NCBI RefSeq assembly: GCF_024204685.1
Contig: NZ_CP100350.1
Location: forward strand, 3,560,501 to 3,624,500
Direction: 5' to 3'
DNA length: 64,000 nt
From: Gilvimarinus sp. DA14
GTDB taxonomy: Bacteria > Pseudomonadota > Gammaproteobacteria > Pseudomonadales > Cellvibrionaceae
The notes beneath the pieces were generated by a model. That model was not told where the DNA came from. It did not search any database and saw only the letters and a list, made by a program, of their open reading frames with translations. The translations under genes and the position numbers were made by a program. Positions within the stretch are counted from its first letter, which is position 1; the number at the start of each line of letters is the position of its first letter. Of this stretch, positions 56,181 to 64,000 are shown piece after piece.

Positions 56181-56466
56181 CTAGGGCCTGTTAACACTAA
56201 TTAGATGCAGCCTGTTGCGACTAAAAATTTGCCAATCAAGGCGCGAGGAGAGTGGTTTGGTTATTCCAAATGAACGACGAGCAACACAGAGTGGCGGATT
56301 TTTAGCCGCAACCCGAGGGGCTGGAGCCAGTTTTGCCCTCAGCGTTGTTGCCGATCGCTTATTTGGAGTTACCAAACTACGCTCACGGCGCCTAGCTGGA
56401 AACACCACTTGTTTGCAAAACAGGGGCTTCCCGCAGGCGCATCTAATTAGTGTTAACAGGCCCTAG
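56181..56466. mobile_element. 286 bp MITE-like element, long imperfect palindrome with 28 bp terminal inverted repeats
   Basis: Perfect 28 bp terminal inverted repeats lie at 56181-56208 and 56439-56466, beginning CTAGGGCCTGTTAACACTAA. The interior is also palindromic in part: GTGGTTTGGTTATTCCAAAT (56251-56272 region) pairs with GTTTGGTAACTCCAAAT on the other strand. As a result, both strands encode ORFs ending in the same peptide HLISVNRP. No transposase is present. It looks like a non-autonomous miniature element. The terminal CTAG may be part of a target duplication. It is placed between tpiA and fbp, and a transcript through it would form a long hairpin. Confidence 0.75.
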
Positions 56467-56535
56467 GCAGAAACTACACCGCCAACGAACAACAACGCCA
56501 AAGAGATAATAAGCGAGATAAATAAGGAAGCAGCT

Positions 56536-57501
56536 GTGATTGATTTAGCCAGACAACTCACCGATGACAATACTCCGGCCGAACTTGGCCAGCTGGTGCT
56601 AAAGCTCGCCAGCGTCAGCGCGGACATTTCCGCCAAGGTGCGCCTGGGCGCGCTTGCCGGTGTGCTGGGCAGCGCCGGCGAGCAGAACGTGCAGGGCGAA
56701 ACGCAAAAAAAGCTGGACGTTATCGCCAATGACATGCTTAAAGAAGCGCTACTGTCACTGCCGCAGGTGAGGGCATTGGCCTCGGAGGAGGAAGATAATG
56801 TGGTAGCGGCCAACCATGGCGGGGCCTACATTGTGGCCTTTGACCCGCTGGATGGTTCCTCCAACATCGATATTAACGGTCAGATAGGCACTATTTTTAC
56901 TGTGTACCCAGCGCGCGACGAAGTCGCCTGCGACAGCGCCGAGCAGTTTGCCCAGCCCGGCCGCCAGCAGGTGTGTGCGGGGTACATGCTGTATGGCCCG
57001 TCAACGCAAATGGCATTAACCACTGGCGGCCCGTCGCGGCTGTTCACCTTGGTGCCTGAGCAGGGCGCCTATCAACTGACCCAAAACGAGTTGAATATTG
57101 CCCCCGAATGCCAGGAGTTCGCGATCAATATGGCCAACCAACGCCATTGGTCGCCCGCTACGCAAGCTTATATCGCCGATTTACAGGCGGGCAGCACCGG
57201 GGCGCGGGGCAAAGATTTTAATATGCGCTGGAACGGCGCCATGGTGGGCGATGTACATCGGGTACTGATGCGTGGCGGCATCTTTTTATACCCCGCCAAC
57301 ACACAAAGCAAAACACATAACGGCAAATTGCGACTCCTGTACGAGGCAAATCCCATGGCGCTGTTGGTGGAAAACGCCGGTGGCAAGGCGGTGGTTGGGG
57401 CGCAGGCGATTTTAGATGTGGCGCCCGAAAGCCTGCACCAGCGCGTACCGGTTATTCTCGGGTCTGGCGCCGAGGTAGAGTACTTTCAGGCGCAGCAGTA
57501 A
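56536..57501 (+). CDS. fbp: Fructose-1,6-bisphosphatase class 1
   Basis: A 321-residue gluconeogenic enzyme that hydrolyses fructose 1,6-bisphosphate. The metal and catalytic motif VAFDPLDGSSNIDINGQIGT and SEEEDNVVAANHGG are present. NMRWNGAMVGDVHRVLMRGG and LLYEANPMALLVENAGGKA also match class 1. The start is GTG, supported by AAGGAAG 6 bases upstream. It follows tpiA after the MITE-like element. Confidence 0.97.
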   Translation: MIDLARQLTDDNTPAELGQLVLKLASVSADISAKVRLGALAGVLGSAGEQNVQGETQKKLDVIANDMLKEALLSLPQVRALASEEEDNVVAANHGGAYIVAFDPLDGSSNIDINGQIGTIFTVYPARDEVACDSAEQFAQPGRQQVCAGYMLYGPSTQMALTTGGPSRLFTLVPEQGAYQLTQNELNIAPECQEFAINMANQRHWSPATQAYIADLQAGSTGARGKDFNMRWNGAMVGDVHRVLMRGGIFLYPANTQSKTHNGKLRLLYEANPMALLVENAGGKAVVGAQAILDVAPESLHQRVPVILGSGAEVEYFQAQQ

Positions 57502-57653
57502 GCGCAAAAAACAGCGAGCGGCGCAGTACAAACACGGGTAACTGCGCCGCTACTGCAATTAACTTTTCTTGACGCTCTATTGTCTTTATACTCAATTCTC
57601 TTTCTTTCCCGTTCCCACGGGCCCTGTCAGTTATATCCATTGGAGAGGATTGT

Positions 57654-58355
57654 ATGAAAACCATTACTACTGTCACCAGCTTGGCCGCCCTTATTGCAAT
57701 GGGTGCATTAACCGCATGCAGCGAACAAAGCCAGGACGATGCCGCCGAGACGGCGCAAGAAGTTGTTACCGTGGTCGAGGAAGAGGTGGTTGAACCGGCC
57801 GCCGAGCAGGTGAGCGAAATGACCGACGCCGCCGAAGATATGATGGCAGAAGACAGCGATCTAAAAGATAAGGCATTTATCGCCCTCACCGAGACAGAGA
57901 TCGTCACCGCCGCAGTAACCGCTATTGATCACGAAACCCGCGAAGTAACCCTTGCAGGCGAGAACGGCGAAATGACGTTCGTCGCTGGTGACGAAGTGCA
58001 GAATCTCGATCAGGTACAAGTGGGTGATCAAATCGTTGCTGAGTACCTGAACCAGCTAACCCTTGAGGTGATAGATGGCGAGGGGATGGAAGCCGGCGAA
58101 GGCCTGGTGGAAATTGCCGAGCGCGCCGAGCAGGGTGAGCTGCCGGGTATGGTTGCCGGCGCAAGTGAAGTGCGCGTGTTTATGATTGAGGCTATCGACC
58201 TGGAAGACAGCACCTTCAAACTGCGCAACGTAGACGGCGAGGTGCGTCAATTTACCGCGCGCAACCCCGAGAACCTGAAGCTGGCCGATGTAGGCGATGC
58301 ACTGGTCGCTACCATGACCACCATGGTGGCTGTGGAAGTGACTCACGCCGAATAA
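57654..58355 (+). CDS. Acidic lipoprotein of unknown function
   Basis: A 233-residue lipoprotein. The signal ends LTACSE and is followed by a very acidic linker (to about 75). Two similar beta-rich domains follow (VTAIDHETREVTLAGENGEM and IEAIDLEDSTFKLRNVDGEV), each with a GDxxVA-type segment, giving an internal repeat. I do not recognise the family; a DUF5666-like fold is possible. RBS GGAG precedes the ATG. A good terminator follows. Confidence 0.8.
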   Translation: MKTITTVTSLAALIAMGALTACSEQSQDDAAETAQEVVTVVEEEVVEPAAEQVSEMTDAAEDMMAEDSDLKDKAFIALTETEIVTAAVTAIDHETREVTLAGENGEMTFVAGDEVQNLDQVQVGDQIVAEYLNQLTLEVIDGEGMEAGEGLVEIAERAEQGELPGMVAGASEVRVFMIEAIDLEDSTFKLRNVDGEVRQFTARNPENLKLADVGDALVATMTTMVAVEVTHAE

Positions 58356-58374
58356 GCGCTGTTAGCACGCCCTT

Positions 58375-58405
58375 AAAAAGCCGCTCCGCAAGGTGCGGCT
58401 TTTTT
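58375..58405 (+). terminator. Rho-independent terminator of the acidic lipoprotein gene
   Basis: A perfect 10 bp stem (AAAAAGCCGC and GCGGCTTTTT) encloses TCCGCAAGGT, and ends in a T-run. It lies 19 bp after the stop codon. Confidence 0.88.
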
Positions 58406-58645
58406 GCTTGGGCCTGCGACGCAGAGCGTGCGCTAGGGATTGCGCCAACCACCGTTTACCCGGTGGTCATAAAGCGGCGCTATACTGAGCTTAAAATGTA
58501 TTAGTGCTGGAAACGCCTTACTGACTTCGCGTAAGCTTTAGCGCACTTACTCTTATAATCTCGCGTTCGCGCGTCATTTTTATTGACTCCCCGGTGGCGG
58601 CGTTGACAAAAAAATTGAACTCTTGATAGGGATGAATCAACCGCA

Positions 58646-59749
58646 ATGAAACCTACCTCCTCTCCCATTATTGATGTGGCAATTCGCTTGGGTCTGATCG
58701 CCCTGTTGGTGTTTTTATCATTTACCTATCTGCGCCCGTTTTTGGGGTTGATGCTCTGGGCGATGATCTTGGCCATCGCGCTATATCCGGTGCACGCCAA
58801 GTTGGTTCCCAAGCTGGGGGGCAAAGAGGGGCGTGCCGCCACAGTCCTGGTACTGGGGATCGTGCTGGTAATAGGCGCACCCACGGTGATGCTGAGTGTG
58901 TCTCTGGTGGACCATGTGTTGAGCATATACAACCAGGCTATTGCAGGCTCGCTGCGTGTGCCCGAGCCGTCTGACAATGTTGCTGGCTGGCCCATTATTG
59001 GTGAGCGGGTGGACACCGCCTGGCGCGCCGCCTCGGAAAATTTTCACGGCTTTGCCGTGGCTCACGAGCAACAAATCCGGGATTTCGCTCACAACCTGAT
59101 GTCCCTGTTTGGCAATGTGCTTACCACCTCGCTGGCTTTTTTGGCGGCGTTTATTGTCGCCGGTATTTTTATGGCCTACGCGAAACCCGGTGCGCAAACC
59201 ACTAGCCGTATTTTTAATCGTATTTGCGGTCCTGAAACGGGCGACGAGTTGCATATTTTAAGTGTGGCAACCGTGCGCTCGGTTGCCGTGGGCGTCATCG
59301 GTGTGGCTTTTATTCAAGCCTTATTGTTGGGTGTGGGTTTTATGCTGGCGGGTATTCCCGCGGCCGGTTTATTGGCTTTGGCGGTACTGGTGTGCGGCAT
59401 TGTACAGCTGCCCGCCGCTATTTTTGTGATACCTGTGGTGGCCTGGATGTGGATGGCCGGTGACGGCTCCATGGTTGCCAATATCGTGCTTACCATATAT
59501 TTGATTGTCGCAGGTCTGGCTGACAATGTGCTTAAACCCATGTTGCTCGGGCGAGGGCTGGCCGTACCCATGCCGGTCGTTTTGCTCGGCGCATTAGGGG
59601 GCATGATTGTCAGCGGTTTAATCGGTTTGTTTATTGGCGCAGTGGTACTGGCCGTAAGTTACCAGCTGTTTATGGCTTGGGTGAACGAAGGTAAGGGCTT
59701 GGAAGAGAAAGCCGCCAGAGTGCAAGGAGAGTTAGAGGATCGTGGCTAA
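58646..59749 (+). CDS. AI-2E family transporter-like membrane protein
   Basis: A 367-residue membrane protein of the AI-2E/PerM family (PF01594). About eight hydrophobic segments are seen, including LGLMLWAMILAIALYP, SLAFLAAFIVAGIFMAY and the C-terminal LLGALGGMIVSGLIGLFIGA. Family members export small molecules, including autoinducer-2 or ions, by debated means. Its stop overlaps the GTG start of the outer membrane factor gene by 8 bp, so it begins an operon with the efflux genes. Confidence 0.9.
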   Translation: MKPTSSPIIDVAIRLGLIALLVFLSFTYLRPFLGLMLWAMILAIALYPVHAKLVPKLGGKEGRAATVLVLGIVLVIGAPTVMLSVSLVDHVLSIYNQAIAGSLRVPEPSDNVAGWPIIGERVDTAWRAASENFHGFAVAHEQQIRDFAHNLMSLFGNVLTTSLAFLAAFIVAGIFMAYAKPGAQTTSRIFNRICGPETGDELHILSVATVRSVAVGVIGVAFIQALLLGVGFMLAGIPAAGLLALAVLVCGIVQLPAAIFVIPVVAWMWMAGDGSMVANIVLTIYLIVAGLADNVLKPMLLGRGLAVPMPVVLLGALGGMIVSGLIGLFIGAVVLAVSYQLFMAWVNEGKGLEEKAARVQGELEDRG

Positions 59750-61292
59750 CTTACCGCAACGAAGCGGGCGAGCGGGTAGTAAAGGCGCAGCGCTCGCGCT
59801 GGCCGTCTGTTTGGCAGCGGTGGGTTGTGCGCCACTGGGACCAGATTTTCAAGAGCCGCAGGTGCAATGGCTGGCCGATTGGCAACCGGAGCTGTACGGC
59901 GAAATACAAAGCGACGCCCCGGCTACGGATTTAAGTCAGTGGTGGCAGCGTTTTAACGATCCGGTAATCAATCAGCTAATGAGTGAGGCGAGAGCGCAAA
60001 GCCCAAGTTTAAAAATTGCGGGCTTGCGCATTTTGGAAAGTCGTGCTCTGCTCGGTGTTGCCACAGGCGCCCAGTACCCACAGGTACAGCAGATAACGGC
60101 GCAGGGCGCTTATGTGGGCAAAAAGCGTGGCGGTAGAGACTACAGTGATTTCACCACCAGCGAAGCGGCATTTAATATCGGCTGGGAAATGGATTTTTGG
60201 GGGCGTTTTCGCCGTGGTGTCGAGTCGGCGGATGCAGCTTATTTTGCCTCGCTGACGAGTTACCGCGATGCCCAAGTGCTGTTAACCTCGCAAGTAGCCA
60301 GCCTCTACTACGGCATTAAAACCACGTTACAGCGTATTGAAATTGCCCAGAACAATTTAAAGCTGCAGCAGCGCAGCTACGATATTACCGAGCAGCTGTA
60401 CGAACAGGGGCAAGATTCCGAGCTGGATTTACAGCAAGCCAAGTCACAATATTTATCCACCAAAGCGACCATTCCCGGTTTGCGTTTAGCGCTGCAGCAA
60501 CAGCGCAATGCTTTAAGCGCGTTGCTCAATCGCGGCCCTGGCGATTTGCCCGAGCTGGATAATATTGACAGCCGTTTACCCCAGGTAGATGCGCAGACGG
60601 TGGCGGGTATACCCGCGCAATTAATTGTGCGCCGCCCCGATGTACGCACCGCTGCCTGGCAGGCCGCCGCGCAGTCGGCGCAGGTGGGTCTGGCCGAAGC
60701 GGATTTGTACCCGTCCCTGTCGCTGTTTGGCACTGTGGGGTGGTCGGGCAATGACATTGACATTGTTGATGACGTCTTAAGCTTTGCCGCCGGCCCCTCG
60801 CTCAGCTGGAACATTTTTAACTACGGGCGCATTAAAAATAATGTGCGTGTGCAAGACGCTCGCCTGCAGCAGGCACTGGAGGCCTACCAGGCCAGTGTGC
60901 TCAATGCCGCCCGCGAAATAGATGATGCCGCCAACCGCGTGGCGCAAACCCAGGCCAGCCAGCAAATACTCGACGAAGCACTAACCGCGGCCGAGCGCTC
61001 GTTGGCAATCGCTACCCGCCGTTATAAAGAGGGCTACTCAGACTTCCAGCGTGTCCTTGACGCCCAGGCCTCCACCTTTCGCCAATCCGATCGTGCGGTC
61101 ACCAATCGCGGTGATCATATCGCCGCGGTGATTGGTTTGTATCAGGCGCTCGGCGGTGGCTGGCAAGAGGCAAGCATTGACACCATTGTGCCGGCTGCGA
61201 CTCGCGAAACTCTTGAAGAGCGCACCGATTGGGGCGATTTACTAGAGGCTCCATTAGATTACCCGCCAGAACAAGGAAACCCCAATGACTGA
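59742..61292 (+). CDS. Efflux outer membrane factor lipoprotein (NodT/OprM family)
   Basis: A 516-residue TolC-like outer membrane channel. The signal peptide ends AAVGCAP (lipidation Cys). The OEP repeats show NIGWEMDFWGRFRRGVESAD and YQASVLNAAREIDDAANRVA, and LIVRRPDVRTAAWQAAAQSA is typical. The start is GTG at 59742, overlapping the AI-2E stop, with GAGG upstream. It provides the exit duct for the HlyD and DUF2955 proteins downstream. Confidence 0.93.
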   Translation: MANLPQRSGRAGSKGAALALAVCLAAVGCAPLGPDFQEPQVQWLADWQPELYGEIQSDAPATDLSQWWQRFNDPVINQLMSEARAQSPSLKIAGLRILESRALLGVATGAQYPQVQQITAQGAYVGKKRGGRDYSDFTTSEAAFNIGWEMDFWGRFRRGVESADAAYFASLTSYRDAQVLLTSQVASLYYGIKTTLQRIEIAQNNLKLQQRSYDITEQLYEQGQDSELDLQQAKSQYLSTKATIPGLRLALQQQRNALSALLNRGPGDLPELDNIDSRLPQVDAQTVAGIPAQLIVRRPDVRTAAWQAAAQSAQVGLAEADLYPSLSLFGTVGWSGNDIDIVDDVLSFAAGPSLSWNIFNYGRIKNNVRVQDARLQQALEAYQASVLNAAREIDDAANRVAQTQASQQILDEALTAAERSLAIATRRYKEGYSDFQRVLDAQASTFRQSDRAVTNRGDHIAAVIGLYQALGGGWQEASIDTIVPAATRETLEERTDWGDLLEAPLDYPPEQGNPND

Positions 61293-62412
61293 ACCTGCCA
61301 ATCAAGAACCCACTGCGGCTGAGTCGCCCAGCGCAGGTAAGGCCGTATCCCGCGGGGCGATCATTGTGCTGGCCGTGGTGTTGTTAACTCTGCTGTGGCA
61401 TTTACTGGCCGATCGCTTTACTCCCTACACTTCGCAAGCGCGGGTCCAGGGGTATGTGGTAGGCGTAGCGCCCAAAGTTGCCGGGGTGTTAACCGATGTC
61501 TGGGTCGACAATAATCAGCGTGTAGAGGCGGGAGAAAAACTGTTTGCCATTGATCAGTCGCAGTACAAAATTGCTTTGCAGCAGGCGCAGTCCAATTTAA
61601 ATAACACCCAAAATCAGGTTGCCGCAGGTGATGCCGGCGTGGAAAAAGCGCGCGCGAGCTTGCGCGCCGCCGAAGCCGGACAGCTAAAGGCCGAACAGGA
61701 CTACAAGCGCTTAAAGCGTCTGCGTGAAAACGATCCGGGCACTATATCAGCACGGCGCCTGGAAATGTCCGAGGCGAGCCTGGAGCAGGCGCGCGCTCAG
61801 GTCGCGGCGGCTCGCGCCGATATTCAGCGCGCCATTGAACAAAAAGGTGGCGACTCTGCCGATAACAATACCCTGTTACAAACCGCCCAAACGGCGGTGG
61901 ATAAAGCCACTCTGGATTTAAACAACACCACTGTTACCGCCGAAGCCGCTGGCGTGGTGACCGACTTGCGCGCTGAGGTGGGTCAGTTTGCCGGCACGGG
62001 CAGCCCGGTGCTGACGCTCGTGGCAATTGAAGATGTGTGGATCAGTGCGGACTTTACCGAAAATAATCTCGGGCATTTAAAGCCGGGCACCAAGGTTGAA
62101 ATAATTTTGGATTCGTTACCCGGGCAAGTGCTTAAGGGCCGCATTAGAAGTATTGGGGTGGGCATTAGCGCCGGCCAGCCGACCCACGCGGGGGCTTTGC
62201 CCAGCGTGCAAAACAACCGCGACTGGTTGCGCCAGGCGCAGCGTTTTCCGGTGCAGGTCGAGTTTGCCGAGTCCCTGCCTGGCGATGCCATTCAGCAGTT
62301 GCGCATTGGTGGGCAGGCATCGGTCATTGCCTACGCCGAAGGGCACGGCTTTTTGGCACTGCTGGGCAAACTGTATATTCGCTTGCATAGCATCCTCACC
62401 TACGCCTACTGA
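61285..62412 (+). CDS. HlyD/EmrA-type membrane fusion protein
   Basis: A 375-residue periplasmic adaptor. One N-terminal membrane segment (GAIIVLAVVLLTLLWHLLAD) is followed by the biotinyl-lipoyl-like half (RVQGYVVGVAPKVAGVLTDV), a coiled coil (about 95-200) and the second half (NTTVTAEAAGVVTDLRAEVG). The start overlaps the outer membrane factor stop by 8 bp. It bridges the inner membrane exporter and the channel. The stop is 2 bases before the next start. Confidence 0.95.
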   Translation: MTEPANQEPTAAESPSAGKAVSRGAIIVLAVVLLTLLWHLLADRFTPYTSQARVQGYVVGVAPKVAGVLTDVWVDNNQRVEAGEKLFAIDQSQYKIALQQAQSNLNNTQNQVAAGDAGVEKARASLRAAEAGQLKAEQDYKRLKRLRENDPGTISARRLEMSEASLEQARAQVAAARADIQRAIEQKGGDSADNNTLLQTAQTAVDKATLDLNNTTVTAEAAGVVTDLRAEVGQFAGTGSPVLTLVAIEDVWISADFTENNLGHLKPGTKVEIILDSLPGQVLKGRIRSIGVGISAGQPTHAGALPSVQNNRDWLRQAQRFPVQVEFAESLPGDAIQQLRIGGQASVIAYAEGHGFLALLGKLYIRLHSILTYAY

Positions 62413-62414
62413 TT

Positions 62415-63473
62415 ATGTTTAGCCGCGCGGATCAGCCTATGGTTTTACCGCGCCTGCCCCTGGCGGCCAGGCGCGCCTACCGTTTGGCTTTTAGCACCAG
62501 CTTGGTGTTGGCCATGGCCTATGGGTTTGGTTTGGCCATTCCTTTCGTTGCACCTTTGTTTGTGGTTATTTTATCGGCCAAGCCTGCGCCTCCCCCGGGG
62601 CCCAAACAGCTGTTAATTCTGTTGCTGGCTGTAGCGGTGAGCTTGGGCGTAGGAGTCATACTCGGCCCTCTGTTGCACGGCGCTCCCTTGCCTGCGCTGG
62701 CGATTATTATCGCCGGCTTGTACGTCAGTAACCGCTTGGCGTTGCAGCCGGGTAAGGCGGCGGTGGGTACGTTACTCGCACTGGGGTTAACCGTGATTGC
62801 GGCGGCGAGCGGTATTAGCCCGACTCTGGCCTCGGGCATTATTTCCACATTGGTGCTCGGTATTGCATTGGCTGTGCTGGGGCAATGGCTGGTGTACCCG
62901 TTTTTTCCCGAAGATCCTGCCCCCCAAGTAGCACCGCCACCGCCGCCCAGCGCAGCGGACAGCAACTGGTTATGCTGGCGTGCCACCGCAATTGTGATTC
63001 CTGCATTTGTTCTAACTCTGACCAATCCGGCGGCTTATTTACCGCTAACGGTAAAAAGTATTTTGCTCGGGCGCGAGGCTTCACAGCTGCGCTTACGCGA
63101 TGCTAACCGCGAGATGATCGTCTCAACATTGTTGGGCGGGGCCTGCGCCATCGGCGTCTGGAGCTTGCTGAGCCTAGCGGTAAATTTATGGTTTTATGCG
63201 GGCTGGATATTACTGATTACACTGTTTCTCGCCAGTGGTATGTACGGCGTGTTGCGCACCTCGTTTAAGCCGTCGTTCTGGATGGCGAGCATGACCACCA
63301 TGATTATTCTATTGGGTGCGGCGGTGCAGGACAGCGCCAATGGCAAAGATGTTTATCAGGCATTTGTGGTGCGCATCGCTTTATTTCTCGCCGTTGCGTT
63401 CTACGCGGCTGCGGCCATGGCGGTGCTGGAGTACTGGCGCGCGCGACGCATGCAAAAATCCAACAAGGAGTAA
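62415..63473 (+). CDS. DUF2955/FUSC-like inner membrane transporter
   Basis: A 352-residue membrane protein with about nine to ten hydrophobic segments, of the DUF2955 group related to FUSC/aromatic acid exporters (AaeB-like). Typical stretches are LVLAMAYGFGLAIPFVAPLF and SFKPSFWMASMTTMIILLGA. It lacks the cytoplasmic domain of full-size AaeB. It sits 2 bp after the HlyD gene and is the probable inner membrane pump of the system. Its substrate may be an aromatic acid, by analogy only. Confidence 0.88.
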   Translation: MFSRADQPMVLPRLPLAARRAYRLAFSTSLVLAMAYGFGLAIPFVAPLFVVILSAKPAPPPGPKQLLILLLAVAVSLGVGVILGPLLHGAPLPALAIIIAGLYVSNRLALQPGKAAVGTLLALGLTVIAAASGISPTLASGIISTLVLGIALAVLGQWLVYPFFPEDPAPQVAPPPPPSAADSNWLCWRATAIVIPAFVLTLTNPAAYLPLTVKSILLGREASQLRLRDANREMIVSTLLGGACAIGVWSLLSLAVNLWFYAGWILLITLFLASGMYGVLRTSFKPSFWMASMTTMIILLGAAVQDSANGKDVYQAFVVRIALFLAVAFYAAAAMAVLEYWRARRMQKSNKE

Positions 63474-63483
63474 ACATAGTCTT

Positions 63484-63912
63484 ATGTTAATGAATTTTGT
63501 CCTCGGCATATCCATGATGGTGTTTTGCCTATTTTTGCAGGGTATTTTGGTGTTAGTGGCACTGCGGTTCTTTAGCCGGCGCGAACATATTGTGGGAGCT
63601 TCATTTGCCGCATCCATGCGCGTTACGGCCGGGATGATGGCCATTCTGATTTTGGGCAATATCTTTCAGGTAATGGCCTGGGGTGGGCTGTTTTATCTTC
63701 TGGGTGAGTTTGATGACTTTGCCGTGGCCGTGTATCACTCGGCGGTGAACTTTGCCACTTTAGGTTACGGCGATATTGTGATGTCGCCCGAGCACGAACT
63801 GCTAGGCCCGCTGGAGGCATTAAACGGCGTGTTAATGGTGGGGGTGTCAACTGCAGCTCTGTCGCGCGCCTTCTCCGAAGCGCTTAAAGATCGCATCCCC
63901 CAATCCCATTAG
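63484..63912 (+). CDS. Small ion-channel-like membrane protein (Ion_trans_2 pore)
   Basis: A 142-residue protein with a pore loop bearing the potassium selectivity signature TLGYGD (YHSAVNFATLGYGDIVMS). Two or three membrane segments flank it. It resembles a minimal ion-transport domain protein and may be a potassium-type channel subunit or a distant relative without channel activity. It starts 10 bp after the DUF2955 gene (ATG at 63484; another at 63490) and so joins the efflux operon. The longer upstream frame is inside the previous gene. Confidence 0.85.
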   Translation: MLMNFVLGISMMVFCLFLQGILVLVALRFFSRREHIVGASFAASMRVTAGMMAILILGNIFQVMAWGGLFYLLGEFDDFAVAVYHSAVNFATLGYGDIVMSPEHELLGPLEALNGVLMVGVSTAALSRAFSEALKDRIPQSH

Positions 63913-63915
63913 CGC

Positions 63916-64000
63916 CTAAATGCCATCAAGCGCGAGCTGGCAGTTGTCGTCGGCAAGCTTTTCCAGCTCGCGCTCTATTTCCACCTCGCTGGGTAATGAT
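63916..64000 (-). CDS. C-terminal end of an unidentified minus-strand gene
   Basis: The last 27-28 codons of an open minus-strand frame end with TAG at 63916-63918. The tail is very acidic and helical (SEVEIERELEKLADDNCQL). It stops 3 bases after the channel gene ends, in convergent orientation. Too short to identify. Confidence 0.5.
   Translation of the reverse strand, partial: SLPSEVEIERELEKLADDNCQLALDGI

Noticed and set aside
56181-56466. Two opposing small ORFs inside the MITE-like element
   Set aside because: Both end in the same peptide because of the terminal inverted repeats, have no RBS or homologous domain, and mirror each other as expected for a palindrome.

Overview
The window looks like a chromosomal segment of a marine or lignocellulose-associated gammaproteobacterium, most likely of the Cellvibrionaceae type (Cellvibrio, Saccharophagus, Simiduia, Gilvimarinus and relatives). 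The reasons are moderate GC, a type I pullulanase-like enzyme and a GH5 enzyme made as lipoproteins, several lipoproteins with poly-Gly and poly-Ser linkers directly after the lipobox cysteine, and typical gammaproteobacterial genes (msrPQ, NfeD/QmcA, dsbB, pbpG, recQ). The genus is an inference. No rRNA, tRNA, CRISPR array, prophage or complete insertion sequence was seen.

Layout. 1-1931: 3' part of an RND efflux pump gene. 1951-6330: a large CHASE/multi-PAS hybrid histidine kinase. 6524-10099: pullulanase-type lipoprotein with a striking operator-like inverted repeat upstream, then a 0.5 kb non-coding stretch of hairpins. 10620-12304: ABC-2 exporter pair. 12428-14636: unknown gene, divergent WYL regulator and a cupin. 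14639-17385: an ECF42-like sigma factor with a YCII/DGPF protein and two VOC proteins; two matching candidate promoters precede its probable targets. 17503-19220: msrP-msrQ, separated by a heptamer tandem array and twin palindromes. 19322-21658: beta-propeller lipoprotein. 21735-23060: NfeD and SPFH pair. 23380-26742: lipoprotein with 24 thrombospondin type 3 calcium-binding repeats. 27286-28209: esterase lipoprotein. 28235-34199: a tightly overlapping six-gene minus-strand operon of the poorly characterised 'GAK system' type (PhoU-like/APH-like kinase fusion, ATP-grasp, HprK-related kinase, SixA-like phosphatase, metallophosphoesterase, amphi-Trp protein). 34411-37489: recQ, an NTF2-like protein and dsbB with overlapping reading frames. 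37527-42045: intradiol dioxygenase lipoprotein, porin-like protein, LysR regulator, esterase and a small unknown. 42254-44590: OmpA-like lipoprotein, DUF2780-like protein and PBP7. 44604-50791: second hybrid kinase, GH5 enzyme and diguanylate cyclase. 51049-55119: YgjV-like membrane protein, then an operon of a serine hydrolase, a LytS-like kinase and a LytTR regulator. 55405-57501: tpiA and fbp, separated by a 286 bp MITE-like palindromic element. 57654-63912: lipoprotein, then an operon of an AI-2E family protein, an outer membrane factor, an HlyD adaptor, a DUF2955/FUSC-like protein and a small ion-channel protein. The window ends in the tail of a minus-strand gene.

The most interesting parts are the GAK-type operon, which holds kinase-like, ATP-grasp and phosphatase proteins of unknown substrate together with a small amphi-Trp protein; the ECF42-like sigma factor with two candidate promoters of the form (T/G)GTCGA-N17-CGACTA; the heptamer array inside msrPQ; and the MITE between tpiA and fbp.
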